A stretch of DNA of 64,000 bases from CAVXHQ01 sp963761735 (GCA_963761735.1 CAVXHQ010000005.1:372001-436000), one strand, 5' to 3'; shown: positions 1-8,132, counted from the stretch's first letter. Notes: generated by a model from the sequence alone, not told the origin. Made by a program: numbers and translations.

Positions 1-432
1 GAAGGCGCGGGCATCGACATCATCGCAGACGTCGCCCCCGGCCTGACGGTGCGCGCGGACGGCGAACAGCTGTACCGGGTGCTGTCAAACCTGGTACGCA
101 ACGCCCGTCAGGCGATGCTCGGCGCGCGCAAACAAGGCGCTGTCGTCGTCGCCGCGTCCGAGACCGACGACGCCTGGGAAATCAGGGTGAGCGACGAGGG
201 CCCCGGCCTGCCACCAAAGGCACGCGAGCACCTGTTCCAGCCATTTCAGGGCGGCTCCACGAAAGGCGGCTCCGGCCTCGGCCTTGCCATCGCGTCAGAC
301 CTCGTGCGCGGTCACGGGGGCCGTATCGACCTGATAAAAAGCGACGCTGAAGGCACCGAATTCCTGCTGCGCCTGCCCAAAGCGGACCTGTTCCTGAGCC
401 AGTCCGCCGATGTTTCCGCGCCGCACGACTGA
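1..432 (+). CDS. Sensor histidine kinase, C-terminal part (5' truncated by window)
   Basis: The frame is open from base 1, so only the last 143 codons are in the window. They form the HATPase_c domain of a two-component sensor kinase. An N-box (NLVRNARQA) is followed by the G1 box (DEGPGLP), an F-box-like stretch (LFQPFQ) and the G2 box (GGSGLGLAIA). These make the ATP pocket that supplies phosphate to the dimerisation-domain histidine, which lies upstream of the window. The protein ends in a short Ser/Ala tail. No response regulator is visible downstream; the next feature on this strand is a tRNA. The input signal cannot be inferred from this part. Confidence 0.9.
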   Translation, partial: EGAGIDIIADVAPGLTVRADGEQLYRVLSNLVRNARQAMLGARKQGAVVVAASETDDAWEIRVSDEGPGLPPKAREHLFQPFQGGSTKGGSGLGLAIASDLVRGHGGRIDLIKSDAEGTEFLLRLPKADLFLSQSADVSAPHD

Positions 433-517
433 CGCGTACAGATTAGCGGACCGAAGGCCCAAAGACCGCGTTTCCCCTTGCAATGCGCTGTATGTCCGGC
501 TATTCGGCCACCAGTGC

Positions 518-594
518 GGATTGGTAGCTCAGTTGGATAGAGTACTTGACTACGAATTAAGGGGTCGGGGGTTCGAATCCTCCCCAGTCCGCCA
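518..594 (+). tRNA. tRNA-Arg (anticodon ACG)
   Basis: A 77-nt cloverleaf can be drawn by hand. The acceptor stem GGATTGG pairs with CCAGTCC (one G-T), the D-arm is TAGCTC...GAGT, and the anticodon stem CTTGA/TTAAG closes the loop CTACGAA, giving anticodon ACG. The T-arm has the standard TTCGAAT loop. The gene encodes its own 3' GCCA. Its last 14 bases are inside the 16-bp repeat that flanks the adjacent integrative element, so this tRNA is the attachment site. Integration leaves the tRNA intact. Confidence 0.93.
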
Positions 595-596
595 TT
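581..596. repeat. attL: 16-bp direct repeat at tRNA 3' end
   Basis: The sequence TCCCCAGTCCGCCATT covers the 3' half of the T-stem, the acceptor strand and two bases past the CCA. It is repeated exactly at 9627-9642. This is the usual position for the core crossover site of tyrosine integrases that use tRNA genes. Confidence 0.9.
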
Positions 597-652
597 AAGG
601 CCCTCTAAGTCACTGATTTCGCTGAATAAGTGAAAACCGCGTCCCCCAGCCT

Positions 653-669
653 ATCCCCCACCTTGACGG
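653..669 (+). repeat. Putative integrase/excisionase arm site, left copy
   Basis: The 17-mer ATCCCCCACCTTGACGG is repeated exactly at 9499-9515. Both copies lie just inside the element, and both are followed within about 30 bases by a second shared block, CCCGGAATATG (688-698, and with one adjacent C at 9523-9534). Extra TCCCCC words occur nearby on both sides (for example around 642 and 9490). Clustered short direct repeats inside both att ends are the usual arrangement of arm-type integrase sites. Confidence 0.6.
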
Positions 670-712
670 CGACTGACCCGGATTTACCCGGAATATGCCG
701 GACGTCTGCGTT

Positions 713-979
713 CTAGTCCGCGAACAGCGTCGCGGCCTCTTCCCGTGCCACGCGGGCAAGACCGTTTACGAGCGCGCGAAGCGCAACGGCGTCCTGACTG
801 CGCCTGCCGTGCCTGAAATTCGGATGCGCCGCACCGGGACGTGCGCCGCCGTGCGCGCCGTGCATCCGGCACACGGCCCAGCCCCGGACCGCCGGGCTTT
901 TGCAGGGCTGGCCGGTGCGTTTTGATTTCGCGGTGCAGCGCGGGGCACAGTGCATGGGGTAAGCGGCGTCTTTCGTCAT
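713..979 (-). CDS. Small Cys/His-rich protein, HGG type (phage/island associated)
   Basis: An 88-residue protein with a compact N-terminal motif of spaced Cys and His residues: CxxxxxRTGQPC, then AVCRMHGAHGG. This arrangement is common in small proteins of prophages and islands in alphaproteobacteria and may bind a metal. No function is established. Its ATG overlaps the stop of the 172-aa gene upstream (ATGA), so it is the last gene of the element's operon, about 120 bases inside attL. The C-terminal half is Arg/Ala-rich and probably helical. A role in DNA binding or packaging is possible but not shown. Confidence 0.65.
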   Translation of the reverse strand: MTKDAAYPMHCAPRCTAKSKRTGQPCKSPAVRGWAVCRMHGAHGGARPGAAHPNFRHGRRSQDAVALRALVNGLARVAREEAATLFAD

Positions 980-1494
980 GCCCCCACCCCCCCGTGCGTC
1001 ACGTTGCCGACCACGGCCCGCGCGCCGGGTTCCACCGTCACCCGCTCCACCCGCACCGTCTGTTGCCCTTTCGAGCGATAGCGTTTGAGCGTATCCATCT
1101 GCCCCGTGAAGGTGCGCGCCAGCTTGTTCAGCGCCTTTTCCGCCGCGTCCTGTTGCGGGATGGTGTCGACGTGGTTCAACCGCCGCGCCAGCATCATCGT
1201 GGCGTTGTGGATTGCGCCCATCTGGGTCAGCAACAGTACCTCGGCAGGATCGCGGGGGTTCATCGCCGCGACAAAGCCCACGACGGCGTTGGACGCGGCC
1301 TCGTCAATCCTGCGCGCGTTCGACCCCAGACAGGCGACCTGCGCGGTCACATGGGCGGTCAGGTGCTGTGATCGGGCCTTTCTGGTCAGGTCTGCCCACG
1401 GACCTGCCAGTTCGATGGTCATGGACCGCTCGGACGTCTCGGATACGAACATCGTGGGTTCATCCGGGGTTTTGCTCAGTTTCCTGTCGGTCAT
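976..1494 (-). CDS. Conserved island protein of unknown function (172 aa)
   Basis: The start is taken at the ATG at 1494, which overlaps the stop codon of the restriction-modification gene (ATGA). A longer frame upstream is only a shadow of that gene. The protein is mostly helical, with a central stretch rich in Ala, Leu and Asn (NARRIDEAASNAVVGFVAAMNP) and a basic C-terminus with a Lys/Arg patch (KRYRSKGQQ). No signal peptide or membrane segment is visible and I do not recognise the family. Its place directly behind the MmeI-like gene suggests it travels with it, but the 88-aa gene follows in the same coupled way, so it may belong to the element backbone instead. Confidence 0.6.
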   Translation of the reverse strand: MTDRKLSKTPDEPTMFVSETSERSMTIELAGPWADLTRKARSQHLTAHVTAQVACLGSNARRIDEAASNAVVGFVAAMNPRDPAEVLLLTQMGAIHNATMMLARRLNHVDTIPQQDAAEKALNKLARTFTGQMDTLKRYRSKGQQTVRVERVTVEPGARAVVGNVTHGGVGA

Positions 1495-4400
1495 GTCTTG
1501 CCTTTCGGGGTCTTGCTCTTCGGGGGCTTGCCTTGCGGTTTCTGGGCCGCCGCGCGGTCTTGATTGAGGTGGAACAGCCGCGACAGGATTTCGTCGCTCG
1601 TCAGGGTGCCGTTGCGAAAATCGTCGCCCCAGCCATAGGCGTCGGCCACCGCCGCGTCCAAGGCGCGGTGCGCGTGGTCGAGCCATGCGGGCCGGGCGTT
1701 GTAGAGGTTCGTCAGGGTGCGTTTCTTCAGCTCCTTTGCCGCCGCCTCGTCCTTTGGCAACAGGCGGTCGGGATAGCCCGGCACCACCTCGGGCACGCGG
1801 TCGACCAGATCGGCGGGGTTGAGCCAGTTTTCCCGCAATTCGTTCAGGCGCGCGGCGGGGGCGGCGATGGCCTGTGCGCGCGGGTCGTCGGCATAGTCGG
1901 CGGCGGAAATGTCGGGCGTCAGGCCCTCAGGGAAGGGGAAGGTTTCGAAACAACTTTGAGCATTGTAGGTCGGGTCGTTGCCCACTCCATGCCATGAACA
2001 CATCGATAATGTCCAAATCTCGTGGAACCTTGATGAAATTATGCCAAAGATATGGTCAGTCTCTATCGCGATGACGACCAACCGACTGTCAGCCAGCGTC
2101 GTTGGGCTTGTCCAGGTGAAGAACCTGTGCTTGCTGACCCGTGGTGTTACGATATAGCGTTTTAAGTTTGAAATTGCATGACGCATTCCTGGCCTTGCCT
2201 CACCATGTATCCACCAACGTTCTCGATGGTTGTCTCGCCGCAATCCATCACGTCTGGGCTTTACCCGTTCCGCCACAATGCGGAATGGAGCTTCAAACAG
2301 TGCAGCTTCTTCGATCGGCATTGATGCTCCAAAATCAATGATCCACTTATCAGAGGGACGGCGCGAAACATCCATGCCGTTCAACCACGGTCGCATAACG
2401 TCAGCATTGAGCAGACCATTCGGATTAATTGGTAATAAGAGAAGTTGGCGAGCCTCATCATAGGAAACTTCAAACGGGCCGCTTTTTTGATCTCCGATAA
2501 AGGCACATCTACGATTTTCCTCTTGAGCCTTGGCATTGGTCGGATCGAGTCCATGACTCCAAGATAGATCCGACGTAATGTCCGAAACTTCAGCCCCATT
2601 TAGCAGCATCGGCCTGCCCTTTATTCCGTCAAAGCACACTAGCGACACCCGCACCGCCGCGCCATCAACGGTCCATTCCTCATCCGACCAAGCGTCGAAA
2701 ATGCGGCCTCCATTCACGATGGGTTTCAGAGTTTCCCGATTGGATCCACCACGAATGGAATTGGTTGCGACCAACCCAGCACGCATTAGTTTGCCATTAT
2801 CAATCTGACGCCAACCCTTTGCGAACCAATAACACACAAGGTCTACCCCGCCGGGCACGTCGCTCCACGCCTTGCGCAGCGCCATAGTATATTCCTCACC
2901 CAGCGCCGATATCATCCGCTTATTGCCCAGAAACGGCGGGTTCCCCACCACCGCATCCGCCACCGGCCATTCCGCCCGTGTCCCGTCCGGCGCCAGTATC
3001 GCATCGCGGCATTCGATGGTCCCCAGACTCCGCAGGATCGGATTGCGCGCCGCCTCGAATCCATTCCGCCGCATCCACTGGATTTCCCCGATCCAGACCG
3101 ATACCCGCGCCAGTTCCGCCGCATAGGGGTTCAGCTCGATCCCCATCACGCATTCCGGCCCCACGCGGGGAAATTCGCGGGCGATGCCCAGCGCCTCGGA
3201 TTCGAGGTTTACCCGGTGTTCGAGGTCCTTGAGCGCCAGCAAGGCGAGGTTCAAAAAATTCCCCGAACCGCAGGCAGGGTCGAGCACGCGAAAGCCCACC
3301 AGCCGGTCGAGAAAGCCATTGCGCAACGCCTGCGCCGCCTTGGCCGACTTCGTGCGCGCAGGCTTGGTGCGGCTGGCCTCTGCCTTGGCGAGCGCGGCGA
3401 CGATGCCCGCCTTTACCTCTGCCCATTCCGCCATCAACGGGTCGACCACCACGGGGCCAATAATCTGCATGATCTTGTCGCGGTCGGTATAATGCGCGCC
3501 AAGCTGGCTGCGCTTGTCCGGGTCAAGCCCGCGTTCGAACAGGGTGCCCAGAATGGACGGGTCGATATCGGACCAGTCGAGTTTTGCGGCCACCAGCAGG
3601 TCGGCTAGGTCGGCCTTGTCCAATGGCAAGGCGTCGCCGTCGTCGAACAGCCCGCCGTTGAACCATTCCACACGCTCGAACCCGACCATGCCGCCCGCCT
3701 TCATCGCGCCGAACAGCATCCGGGCGTTCGGCTCGAAATCGGCGGGGTCGCGGCGGCACTGTTCCAGCATCCGTTCGAACATCTTGCCCGGCAACAGGTC
3801 GACGTCCTCGGCAAACATGCAGAACACCAGCCGGTTGACGAAATGCGCGACACGTTCCGCATCGTGGCCGCGCATCCGCAGGCGCTGGGCCAGCCGGGCA
3901 AAGCGGTCGGCGGCCTGTTCGGTCAGCAGTTGCCGCGTCTTGGCCGGGCGCAGGCGTGCGGGATCGGTGAAGGCATGGCGCAGCAGGTCGCGCGTGGCGG
4001 CGTCGCGCAGGTCGTCGATGGTGAAGGCGTGGACGTTCTGGACGGTATTCGTCCAGTTGGTATGGATGCGGAATTGCGCCATGTCGGACACGATCAGCAG
4101 GGGCGGGTTTTCCAGCGCGATGGCGTATTGCTGAAGCTGGGTAAAGGCGCGGTCCAGATCCTTTTTCGGCCCTTTGTATTCCCACGCGAAACAGCCCTTG
4201 CGCCAGACGTCGGCCCAGCCCTCGCCCCCGGCGGTCTTGGATGCGCCTTTCTCGAACGTGAACCAGTCGCCCTTGGGATCGGCGGTTATCGGGTCGTCTA
4301 TGCCCAGCAGCGCGCAAAGGTCGTTGAAATGGGATTGCGACGCGCTGCGTTCCTTGAGTTCCGCCGCCTGCCATTTTTCGATGAATGCCTGTGGTGTCAT
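1491..4400 (-). CDS. MmeI-like Type IIL restriction-modification enzyme (single-chain endonuclease/adenine methyltransferase)
   Basis: The 969-residue length fits the MmeI family (about 920 aa). The N-terminal nuclease motif is D64-x9-E74-Y-K76, the same D-x9-ExK spacing as MmeI, preceded by Gly-Trp-Ala. A helical spacer follows, then a gamma-class N6-adenine methyltransferase core with motif I DPACGSG at 374-380 and motif IV NPPF at 487-490. The C-terminal third should hold the target recognition domain. Such enzymes cut on one side of an asymmetric site and protect the host by methylating one strand, without separate R, M or S subunits. The ATG at 4400 overlaps the upstream stop, and an upstream in-frame extension looks like a shadow. 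All catalytic residues needed for both activities are visible, so it is probably active. This is the evident defence cargo of the element. Confidence 0.88.
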   Translation of the reverse strand: MTPQAFIEKWQAAELKERSASQSHFNDLCALLGIDDPITADPKGDWFTFEKGASKTAGGEGWADVWRKGCFAWEYKGPKKDLDRAFTQLQQYAIALENPPLLIVSDMAQFRIHTNWTNTVQNVHAFTIDDLRDAATRDLLRHAFTDPARLRPAKTRQLLTEQAADRFARLAQRLRMRGHDAERVAHFVNRLVFCMFAEDVDLLPGKMFERMLEQCRRDPADFEPNARMLFGAMKAGGMVGFERVEWFNGGLFDDGDALPLDKADLADLLVAAKLDWSDIDPSILGTLFERGLDPDKRSQLGAHYTDRDKIMQIIGPVVVDPLMAEWAEVKAGIVAALAKAEASRTKPARTKSAKAAQALRNGFLDRLVGFRVLDPACGSGNFLNLALLALKDLEHRVNLESEALGIAREFPRVGPECVMGIELNPYAAELARVSVWIGEIQWMRRNGFEAARNPILRSLGTIECRDAILAPDGTRAEWPVADAVVGNPPFLGNKRMISALGEEYTMALRKAWSDVPGGVDLVCYWFAKGWRQIDNGKLMRAGLVATNSIRGGSNRETLKPIVNGGRIFDAWSDEEWTVDGAAVRVSLVCFDGIKGRPMLLNGAEVSDITSDLSWSHGLDPTNAKAQEENRRCAFIGDQKSGPFEVSYDEARQLLLLPINPNGLLNADVMRPWLNGMDVSRRPSDKWIIDFGASMPIEEAALFEAPFRIVAERVKPRRDGLRRDNHRERWWIHGEARPGMRHAISNLKRYIVTPRVSKHRFFTWTSPTTLADSRLVVIAIETDHIFGIISSRFHEIWTLSMCSWHGVGNDPTYNAQSCFETFPFPEGLTPDISAADYADDPRAQAIAAPAARLNELRENWLNPADLVDRVPEVVPGYPDRLLPKDEAAAKELKKRTLTNLYNARPAWLDHAHRALDAAVADAYGWGDDFRNGTLTSDEILSRLFHLNQDRAAAQKPQGKPPKSKTPKGKT

Positions 4401-4822
4401 TGCGTCCCTGCCTGCCTTGTCGTGCCGATTGAACAGTGCGCGGAGGACCGGGGCAACAGCGCATGGCGTGTCCGCAGGTGTGATTGTGGCACCTCCCATC
4501 GCTGCGTTCGCCCGTCCCAAAGGCGCCCATCCGGCCCGTCGCGTTCCCAGTGCGATAGGTCGTGCCAATCGGACGGCGATACCATTCGCCCGACCCATGT
4601 CAGGGGATAGCCGTTGCACGCGGTGCCATGCCGAAATGGGTCGCGGGTCGTCTTGTTCGGTTCTGCAATTTTTGGCTTTTGGGCAGGGGAGCCTGCTAAA
4701 CTTGCTAAACCTGCTAAATGGGGGCCGGGTCCGGGCGGCCCTTTCGGTCCGGGGTTCGGGATGGAAAGGGGCGTGTCGCCCCCGTCCAGTTTCGCCAGCG
4801 CCTGTTGCACGTCAAACCACAT
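4397..4822 (-). CDS. Island hypothetical protein (141 aa)
   Basis: A 141-residue protein between the DUF3987 gene and the restriction-modification gene. It overlaps both: its ATG lies 11 bases inside the upstream gene and its stop shares ATGA with the downstream start. The N-terminus (MWFDVQQALAKL) is helical. It is followed by a Gly/Pro-rich linker and a Trp/His-rich second half (WHDLSHWERDGPDGRLWDG). I do not recognise the family. Translational coupling on both sides supports it as a real gene. It could be an accessory factor for replication or for the R-M enzyme; nothing in the sequence decides this. Confidence 0.6.
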   Translation of the reverse strand: MWFDVQQALAKLDGGDTPLSIPNPGPKGPPGPGPHLAGLASLAGSPAQKPKIAEPNKTTRDPFRHGTACNGYPLTWVGRMVSPSDWHDLSHWERDGPDGRLWDGRTQRWEVPQSHLRTRHALLPRSSAHCSIGTTRQAGTQ

Positions 4823-6311
4823 GGCCCCCGCCTTTCACGATACGCCACGCTTCCTTGCGTGCGGCCCCGCGCACCACCGCGCCGGGGTCGAGCTTCACCA
4901 GCCAGCCGTGCCGCTCCAGCAGCGACAGCGCGGTCCGCGCCTTCGGGCTTTCGCGCAAGGGGTTCGGCCCGCGCTGCATAACGTCACCCATCAGCACTTC
5001 GGGTTTGTCCCAAACCTCCAAGAGCCATTTGCGCAGGGCTTCAGCCCGGTCGATTTCCACCGATACCGTCGCCGCGTCGGCAAGACGCACCGCTTCGGAC
5101 AAATAGTATTGCGCCAGTTCGATGGCTTTACCCATATCGCCCGGTGTCACCTCCGGCGCGTCCAGATCGCGCCAGAGCGTCAAAACGCCCCCGATGCGGG
5201 CCGCCTGTTCCGCCGATTTGCTGGCATAGGCGGCGACGCCCGCAAGACCGCTACCGGGGGCCTGCGCCGCCTCGATTACATCTGCAAAGCCCACCAGAAG
5301 CGCTCGCGCCGCATTCGAAAGTGGCAGGACGCGCGGATGCAACGCGCGGGTGTCCTCGTCTGTCGGCATTGGCGTTTCGAGGATGCACCGCAGCCGCGCG
5401 CCGAACGCTGCCAGCGCACCATCATCGGGCCGCGTGTTGGCGTGCAGGCGGGTGCCGATTGTGCTGGGTGGCTCGCATATCAGGAACCGGGGCAGAAAGC
5501 CGGTATCGCCCGCCATTGGATCCGCCATGAAGCTGCGCGCAACGCCCGGCTGCACCATCAGGTGCACCGCGAGCCGCCTCCCGAATAAGGTCGAGTGCCC
5601 ATCGCCAGCCCGCGTGCGGCGGATCGGGTTGCCCATCCAGAGGTCATTGAAGGCGGCCAACGTCTTTTGTCGGTTTTCACTGTTCATGGCGTGCCCGCCC
5701 AGAAACTGCGCGCCTTCGTCGCTGAATACGCCCAGCGACGGTTGACCGGTTGCAAAGAGCCGGATCAGCCCCTCGAACGTCGGTTCGGTCTCGGTCCGGT
5801 CGGCGCTGGGCGGTGCCGCCGGTTCGCCGCCCAGCGCCGTCAGATCGGCCTGCGCCGCTGTCCGCTTTTCGCCATTGCCCTTCTTTGCATCCAGAAGGAT
5901 CCGGTCCCGCTCGCCTTTCCAGAGCGCCTGCGCGTTGAGCCAGGATTGCATCGCGTCACGCTGCATCGTTCCCTGTTCCTGTTCCACGGCCCGCAGTTCC
6001 GCCATCAACGGCGCATCGCAGGACGATTTGCGTTCGCCGCTGCGCGCGATAGTCAGGCAATAAAGGGACAGGGGACGCGTGCCGCCCAGCGTCTCGACGT
6101 CGGCAAAGCCCTGCACGGCCAGCGATGCCACGGCCAGCGCCGATGCCGCCGGTATGGCGACTGGTGCCTGCGTCATGCCGCGCACGGCCTCTACGGGGGC
6201 GCGTAACGGTCCGAGCGCCTGCACCGGATAGGCTGCGCCGGGGGCGATTTCCCGCAACAGCGGTTGCGGCCCTTCGGGCGCAAAGGGGATTGCTTGCGGT
6301 TGTACGTTCAT
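4812..6311 (-). CDS. DUF3987 (YfjI-like) P-loop ATPase, replication-associated
   Basis: A 499-residue protein of the DUF3987/YfjI family found in prophages and integrative elements next to primases. A Walker A-like loop is visible (ARSGERKSS, in place of GxxxxGKS) after the strand LYCLTI, and a Walker B strand ends in Asp-Glu (LGVFSDEGA). The second half is helical and includes a conserved LPRFLICEPP stretch. The family is thought to act as a helicase-like ATPase with the neighbouring Toprim protein, by analogy with P4 alpha. Its ATG lies 2 bases after the stop of the Toprim gene. A longer in-frame extension upstream is a shadow of that gene. Confidence 0.82.
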   Translation of the reverse strand: MNVQPQAIPFAPEGPQPLLREIAPGAAYPVQALGPLRAPVEAVRGMTQAPVAIPAASALAVASLAVQGFADVETLGGTRPLSLYCLTIARSGERKSSCDAPLMAELRAVEQEQGTMQRDAMQSWLNAQALWKGERDRILLDAKKGNGEKRTAAQADLTALGGEPAAPPSADRTETEPTFEGLIRLFATGQPSLGVFSDEGAQFLGGHAMNSENRQKTLAAFNDLWMGNPIRRTRAGDGHSTLFGRRLAVHLMVQPGVARSFMADPMAGDTGFLPRFLICEPPSTIGTRLHANTRPDDGALAAFGARLRCILETPMPTDEDTRALHPRVLPLSNAARALLVGFADVIEAAQAPGSGLAGVAAYASKSAEQAARIGGVLTLWRDLDAPEVTPGDMGKAIELAQYYLSEAVRLADAATVSVEIDRAEALRKWLLEVWDKPEVLMGDVMQRGPNPLRESPKARTALSLLERHGWLVKLDPGAVVRGAARKEAWRIVKGGGHVV

Positions 6312-6313
6312 GC

Positions 6314-7189
6314 CTACGCCGCCTTTCCAGTCAAAACATCGTTCCAGTCGCGGCCATCGGGCGCAGGCAAAAGCGATACCTGCCAGCCCAGCGCGTGCGC
6401 GCGGGTCGCCAGCGCCTGCGCCGCCGCCTGTCCCGCCGTGTCGCCATCTGGCGCAATGGTCAGGCGGTGCGGACGCGCGGGCAGGCGCAGCCCGCGCATC
6501 CCCGATGTGGACAACGCCGCCCAGATCGTCGCAGGGGCACGTCTCAGGCCAGAGGCGAGCGATAGGGCTGTCTCGATACCCTCGGCCACCACCAGCGGCC
6601 CCGGTGCCTCTGTGATCTGGACGGCACCACCCTGCACCGCTCCCAGCATCGCCTTTGCGGGGTTCGCATCCGCCTTGCCGCTGCCATCGTGACGCAGATA
6701 GGTCCGGTGCACCGCGAAGCTTTCGCAGCCCTCCACCAGCGCCACCAGCGCCGGAAACCGCATGGCGGTCGGATGCCAGCAGGCTGGGGCATGGCGCAGC
6801 GTGTCGGGAAGGGGGCAGGTGATGCCCCTTCCCCTCAGATAGCGTCCGGCCACCGTCCCGCCGACAGGCTGCGCGCCAAGCCAGAGCCGCTGTGCCTGCG
6901 CCGCCCTCTTTGCCGCGTCCCGGCGCTGTTCCGCATCGCGCTGGGCAGACTTTGCCGGGTCCGGAGGCGCGTAATCGCGGGGGGCGATGCCCGCCGCTGC
7001 CGATATGTCGCCAAAGGCGCAGCCCGATTTCTTGCAATGCAGCAACAGCCGCCCGTCGTTTCCGTCCGCGACGGTCAGGGCGGTCTGCCCCTTGCGGCCC
7101 TCCCCTTGGCAAACGGGACAGGGTGCCGCGCCGTAGCTGCGATACCATTTGCCGCGAAGGTGCCCGGTCAGGTGTTGTGCATCCATCAT
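6314..7189 (-). CDS. Toprim-domain primase-like protein with N-terminal zinc finger
   Basis: A 291-residue protein. Near the N-terminus CPVCxGEG and a later HCKKSGC make a CHC2-like zinc-binding site, as in phage primases that read single-stranded DNA. After a basic helical linker, the C-terminal part has the Toprim core: a Glu in LVVAEGIETALSL and an Asp-x-Asp in LTIAPDGDTAGQ, which bind the catalytic metal. It probably makes primers for replication of the excised element together with the DUF3987 ATPase downstream. Two ATGs are in tandem at 7189/7186, and the start overlaps the stop of the 32-aa gene. Confidence 0.85.
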   Translation of the reverse strand: MMDAQHLTGHLRGKWYRSYGAAPCPVCQGEGRKGQTALTVADGNDGRLLLHCKKSGCAFGDISAAAGIAPRDYAPPDPAKSAQRDAEQRRDAAKRAAQAQRLWLGAQPVGGTVAGRYLRGRGITCPLPDTLRHAPACWHPTAMRFPALVALVEGCESFAVHRTYLRHDGSGKADANPAKAMLGAVQGGAVQITEAPGPLVVAEGIETALSLASGLRRAPATIWAALSTSGMRGLRLPARPHRLTIAPDGDTAGQAAAQALATRAHALGWQVSLLPAPDGRDWNDVLTGKAA

Positions 7190-7284
7190 TGCGCAGCCCC
7201 CCAGATCAGGGCGGCCAGCGCATTCGCCTGCGCTTCGGTCAGACCGTGCGCGCGCATCAGAAAGGCGATTTGCAGACGCATCAT
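7186..7284 (-). CDS. Very small island protein (32 aa), coupled between two genes
   Basis: A 33-codon frame beginning with ATGATG, predicted to encode MMRLQIAFLMRAHGLTEAQ and a further 13 residues. Its start overlaps the stop of the 66-aa gene (ATGA), and its stop overlaps the start of the primase gene in the same way. The predicted product is one amphipathic helix-turn-helix-sized unit with a TEAQANALAALI helix. Perfect coupling on both sides favours a real gene over a chance frame. No function can be assigned. It may simply keep ribosomes moving into the primase gene. Confidence 0.5.
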   Translation of the reverse strand: MMRLQIAFLMRAHGLTEAQANALAALIWGAAQ

Positions 7285-7481
7285 GCTGCACCGCCGTTCC
7301 CGTCGAGTGCGATACGAAATGCCTCGCCCGCGCTGGGCGCATTGCGGTATGGCACGACGCGGTTATGGCGTGCCCTTTCGGTCTGTGCTACTTTCTGGAT
7401 GCCCGCCGCAATCGCATAGCGGTATTCCAGCCCCGGTTGCAGTTCGCGCTGCACCGGGGGTTTCTCTTGCCCGCCGCCCAT
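7281..7481 (-). CDS. Small island protein (66 aa)
   Basis: The ATG at 7481 sits 2 bases after the AlpA stop codon, and the stop overlaps the start of the 32-aa gene. The 66-residue product begins with a Gly/Lys/Pro-rich segment and has a central helix (YRYAIAAGIQKVAQTERARH) and a polar tail. A longer frame starting upstream would overlap AlpA and is less likely. I do not recognise the family. It belongs to the same coupled transcript as AlpA and the primase. Confidence 0.55.
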   Translation of the reverse strand: MGGGQEKPPVQRELQPGLEYRYAIAAGIQKVAQTERARHNRVVPYRNAPSAGEAFRIALDGNGGAA

Positions 7482-7482
7482 T

Positions 7483-7668
7483 CTAGGCGGCCTTCGTTTC
7501 GCGGGTTTCGAGCCATTCGGCCACGTCGCGTTCCCGCCACGCCACAAGGCGCGCGCCCAGCTTCACGGGTTGCGGGAAGTCGCCCGCCTTCATCCAAGCG
7601 TAAAGTGTCGAGCGGGAAAGCCCGGTGATGCGTTCCACATCAGGGCGGCGATAGAGAATGTCGGACAT
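7483..7668 (-). CDS. AlpA-family regulator / excisionase-like protein
   Basis: A 61-residue protein typical of AlpA-like MerR-fold DNA-binding proteins: YRRPDVERITGLSRSTLYAWMKAGDFPQPVKLG, then a wing ending in WRERDVAEWLETR. Such proteins activate integrase genes or act as recombination directionality factors in P4-like and CP4-57-like elements. It is the first gene of the replication/cargo operon and is transcribed the same way as the integrase. The 86-base gap upstream (7669-7754) contains the inverted repeat GGTAGG/CCTACC, a possible binding site or promoter region. Confidence 0.88.
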   Translation of the reverse strand: MSDILYRRPDVERITGLSRSTLYAWMKAGDFPQPVKLGARLVAWRERDVAEWLETRETKAA

Positions 7669-7754
7669 GGTAGGTTCCTTTCAGGACTTTATGGGCCTAC
7701 CTCCGATTTGCCCTATCCTGACAGCCATTTAACTTGCAAAAAAATCACTCCTAT

Positions 7755-8132
7755 TTAATCGCAAGTTTTCCGATGCTTCGCAGGAAGCCGCCATATGCAT
7801 TCATTCCGCGGCTGACCGATTGCTCCACATCGTTGGTAAGAAATAATTTTCCCGTTCGAGGTCAGCATCTCCCGCAAATCGGGATCTATCGCGGCGTCGT
7901 CAGGTAGTTCAGCAATGCTTCGCTGAATCCGGCACAATGCTTGCAGATAACTTATAACCTCACGCCTTCGCTTAAAGCGGCCTGGGTTTACTTGGATGCA
8001 CTTGATTACTAAAAATGCGCGTCGAAAGTCCAAACCTCGAAAGGGTTCCTTGCGTGGCCTGCCTCGCGGCCTCTTTTTTTTGGCTGTGAGTGCGGCGACA
8101 ATTCTTTGAATGTTGATCTGACTATTGCTCAT
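7755..8132 (-). CDS. AT-hook-containing hypothetical protein next to integrase
   Basis: A 125-residue basic protein whose ATG overlaps the integrase stop (ATGA). Residues 19-29 read KKRPRGRPRKE, a classic AT-hook core (RGRP with flanking Lys/Arg) that inserts into the minor groove of AT-rich DNA. The rest is helical and polar, with several Cys near the C-terminus. The gene is lower in GC than its neighbours and uses AT-rich codons, which suggests a separate origin. It could help shape the att complex or regulate the element. The AT-hook is seen in the sequence; the role is inference. Confidence 0.6.
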   Translation of the reverse strand: MSNSQINIQRIVAALTAKKKRPRGRPRKEPFRGLDFRRAFLVIKCIQVNPGRFKRRREVISYLQALCRIQRSIAELPDDAAIDPDLREMLTSNGKIISYQRCGAIGQPRNECIWRLPAKHRKTCD

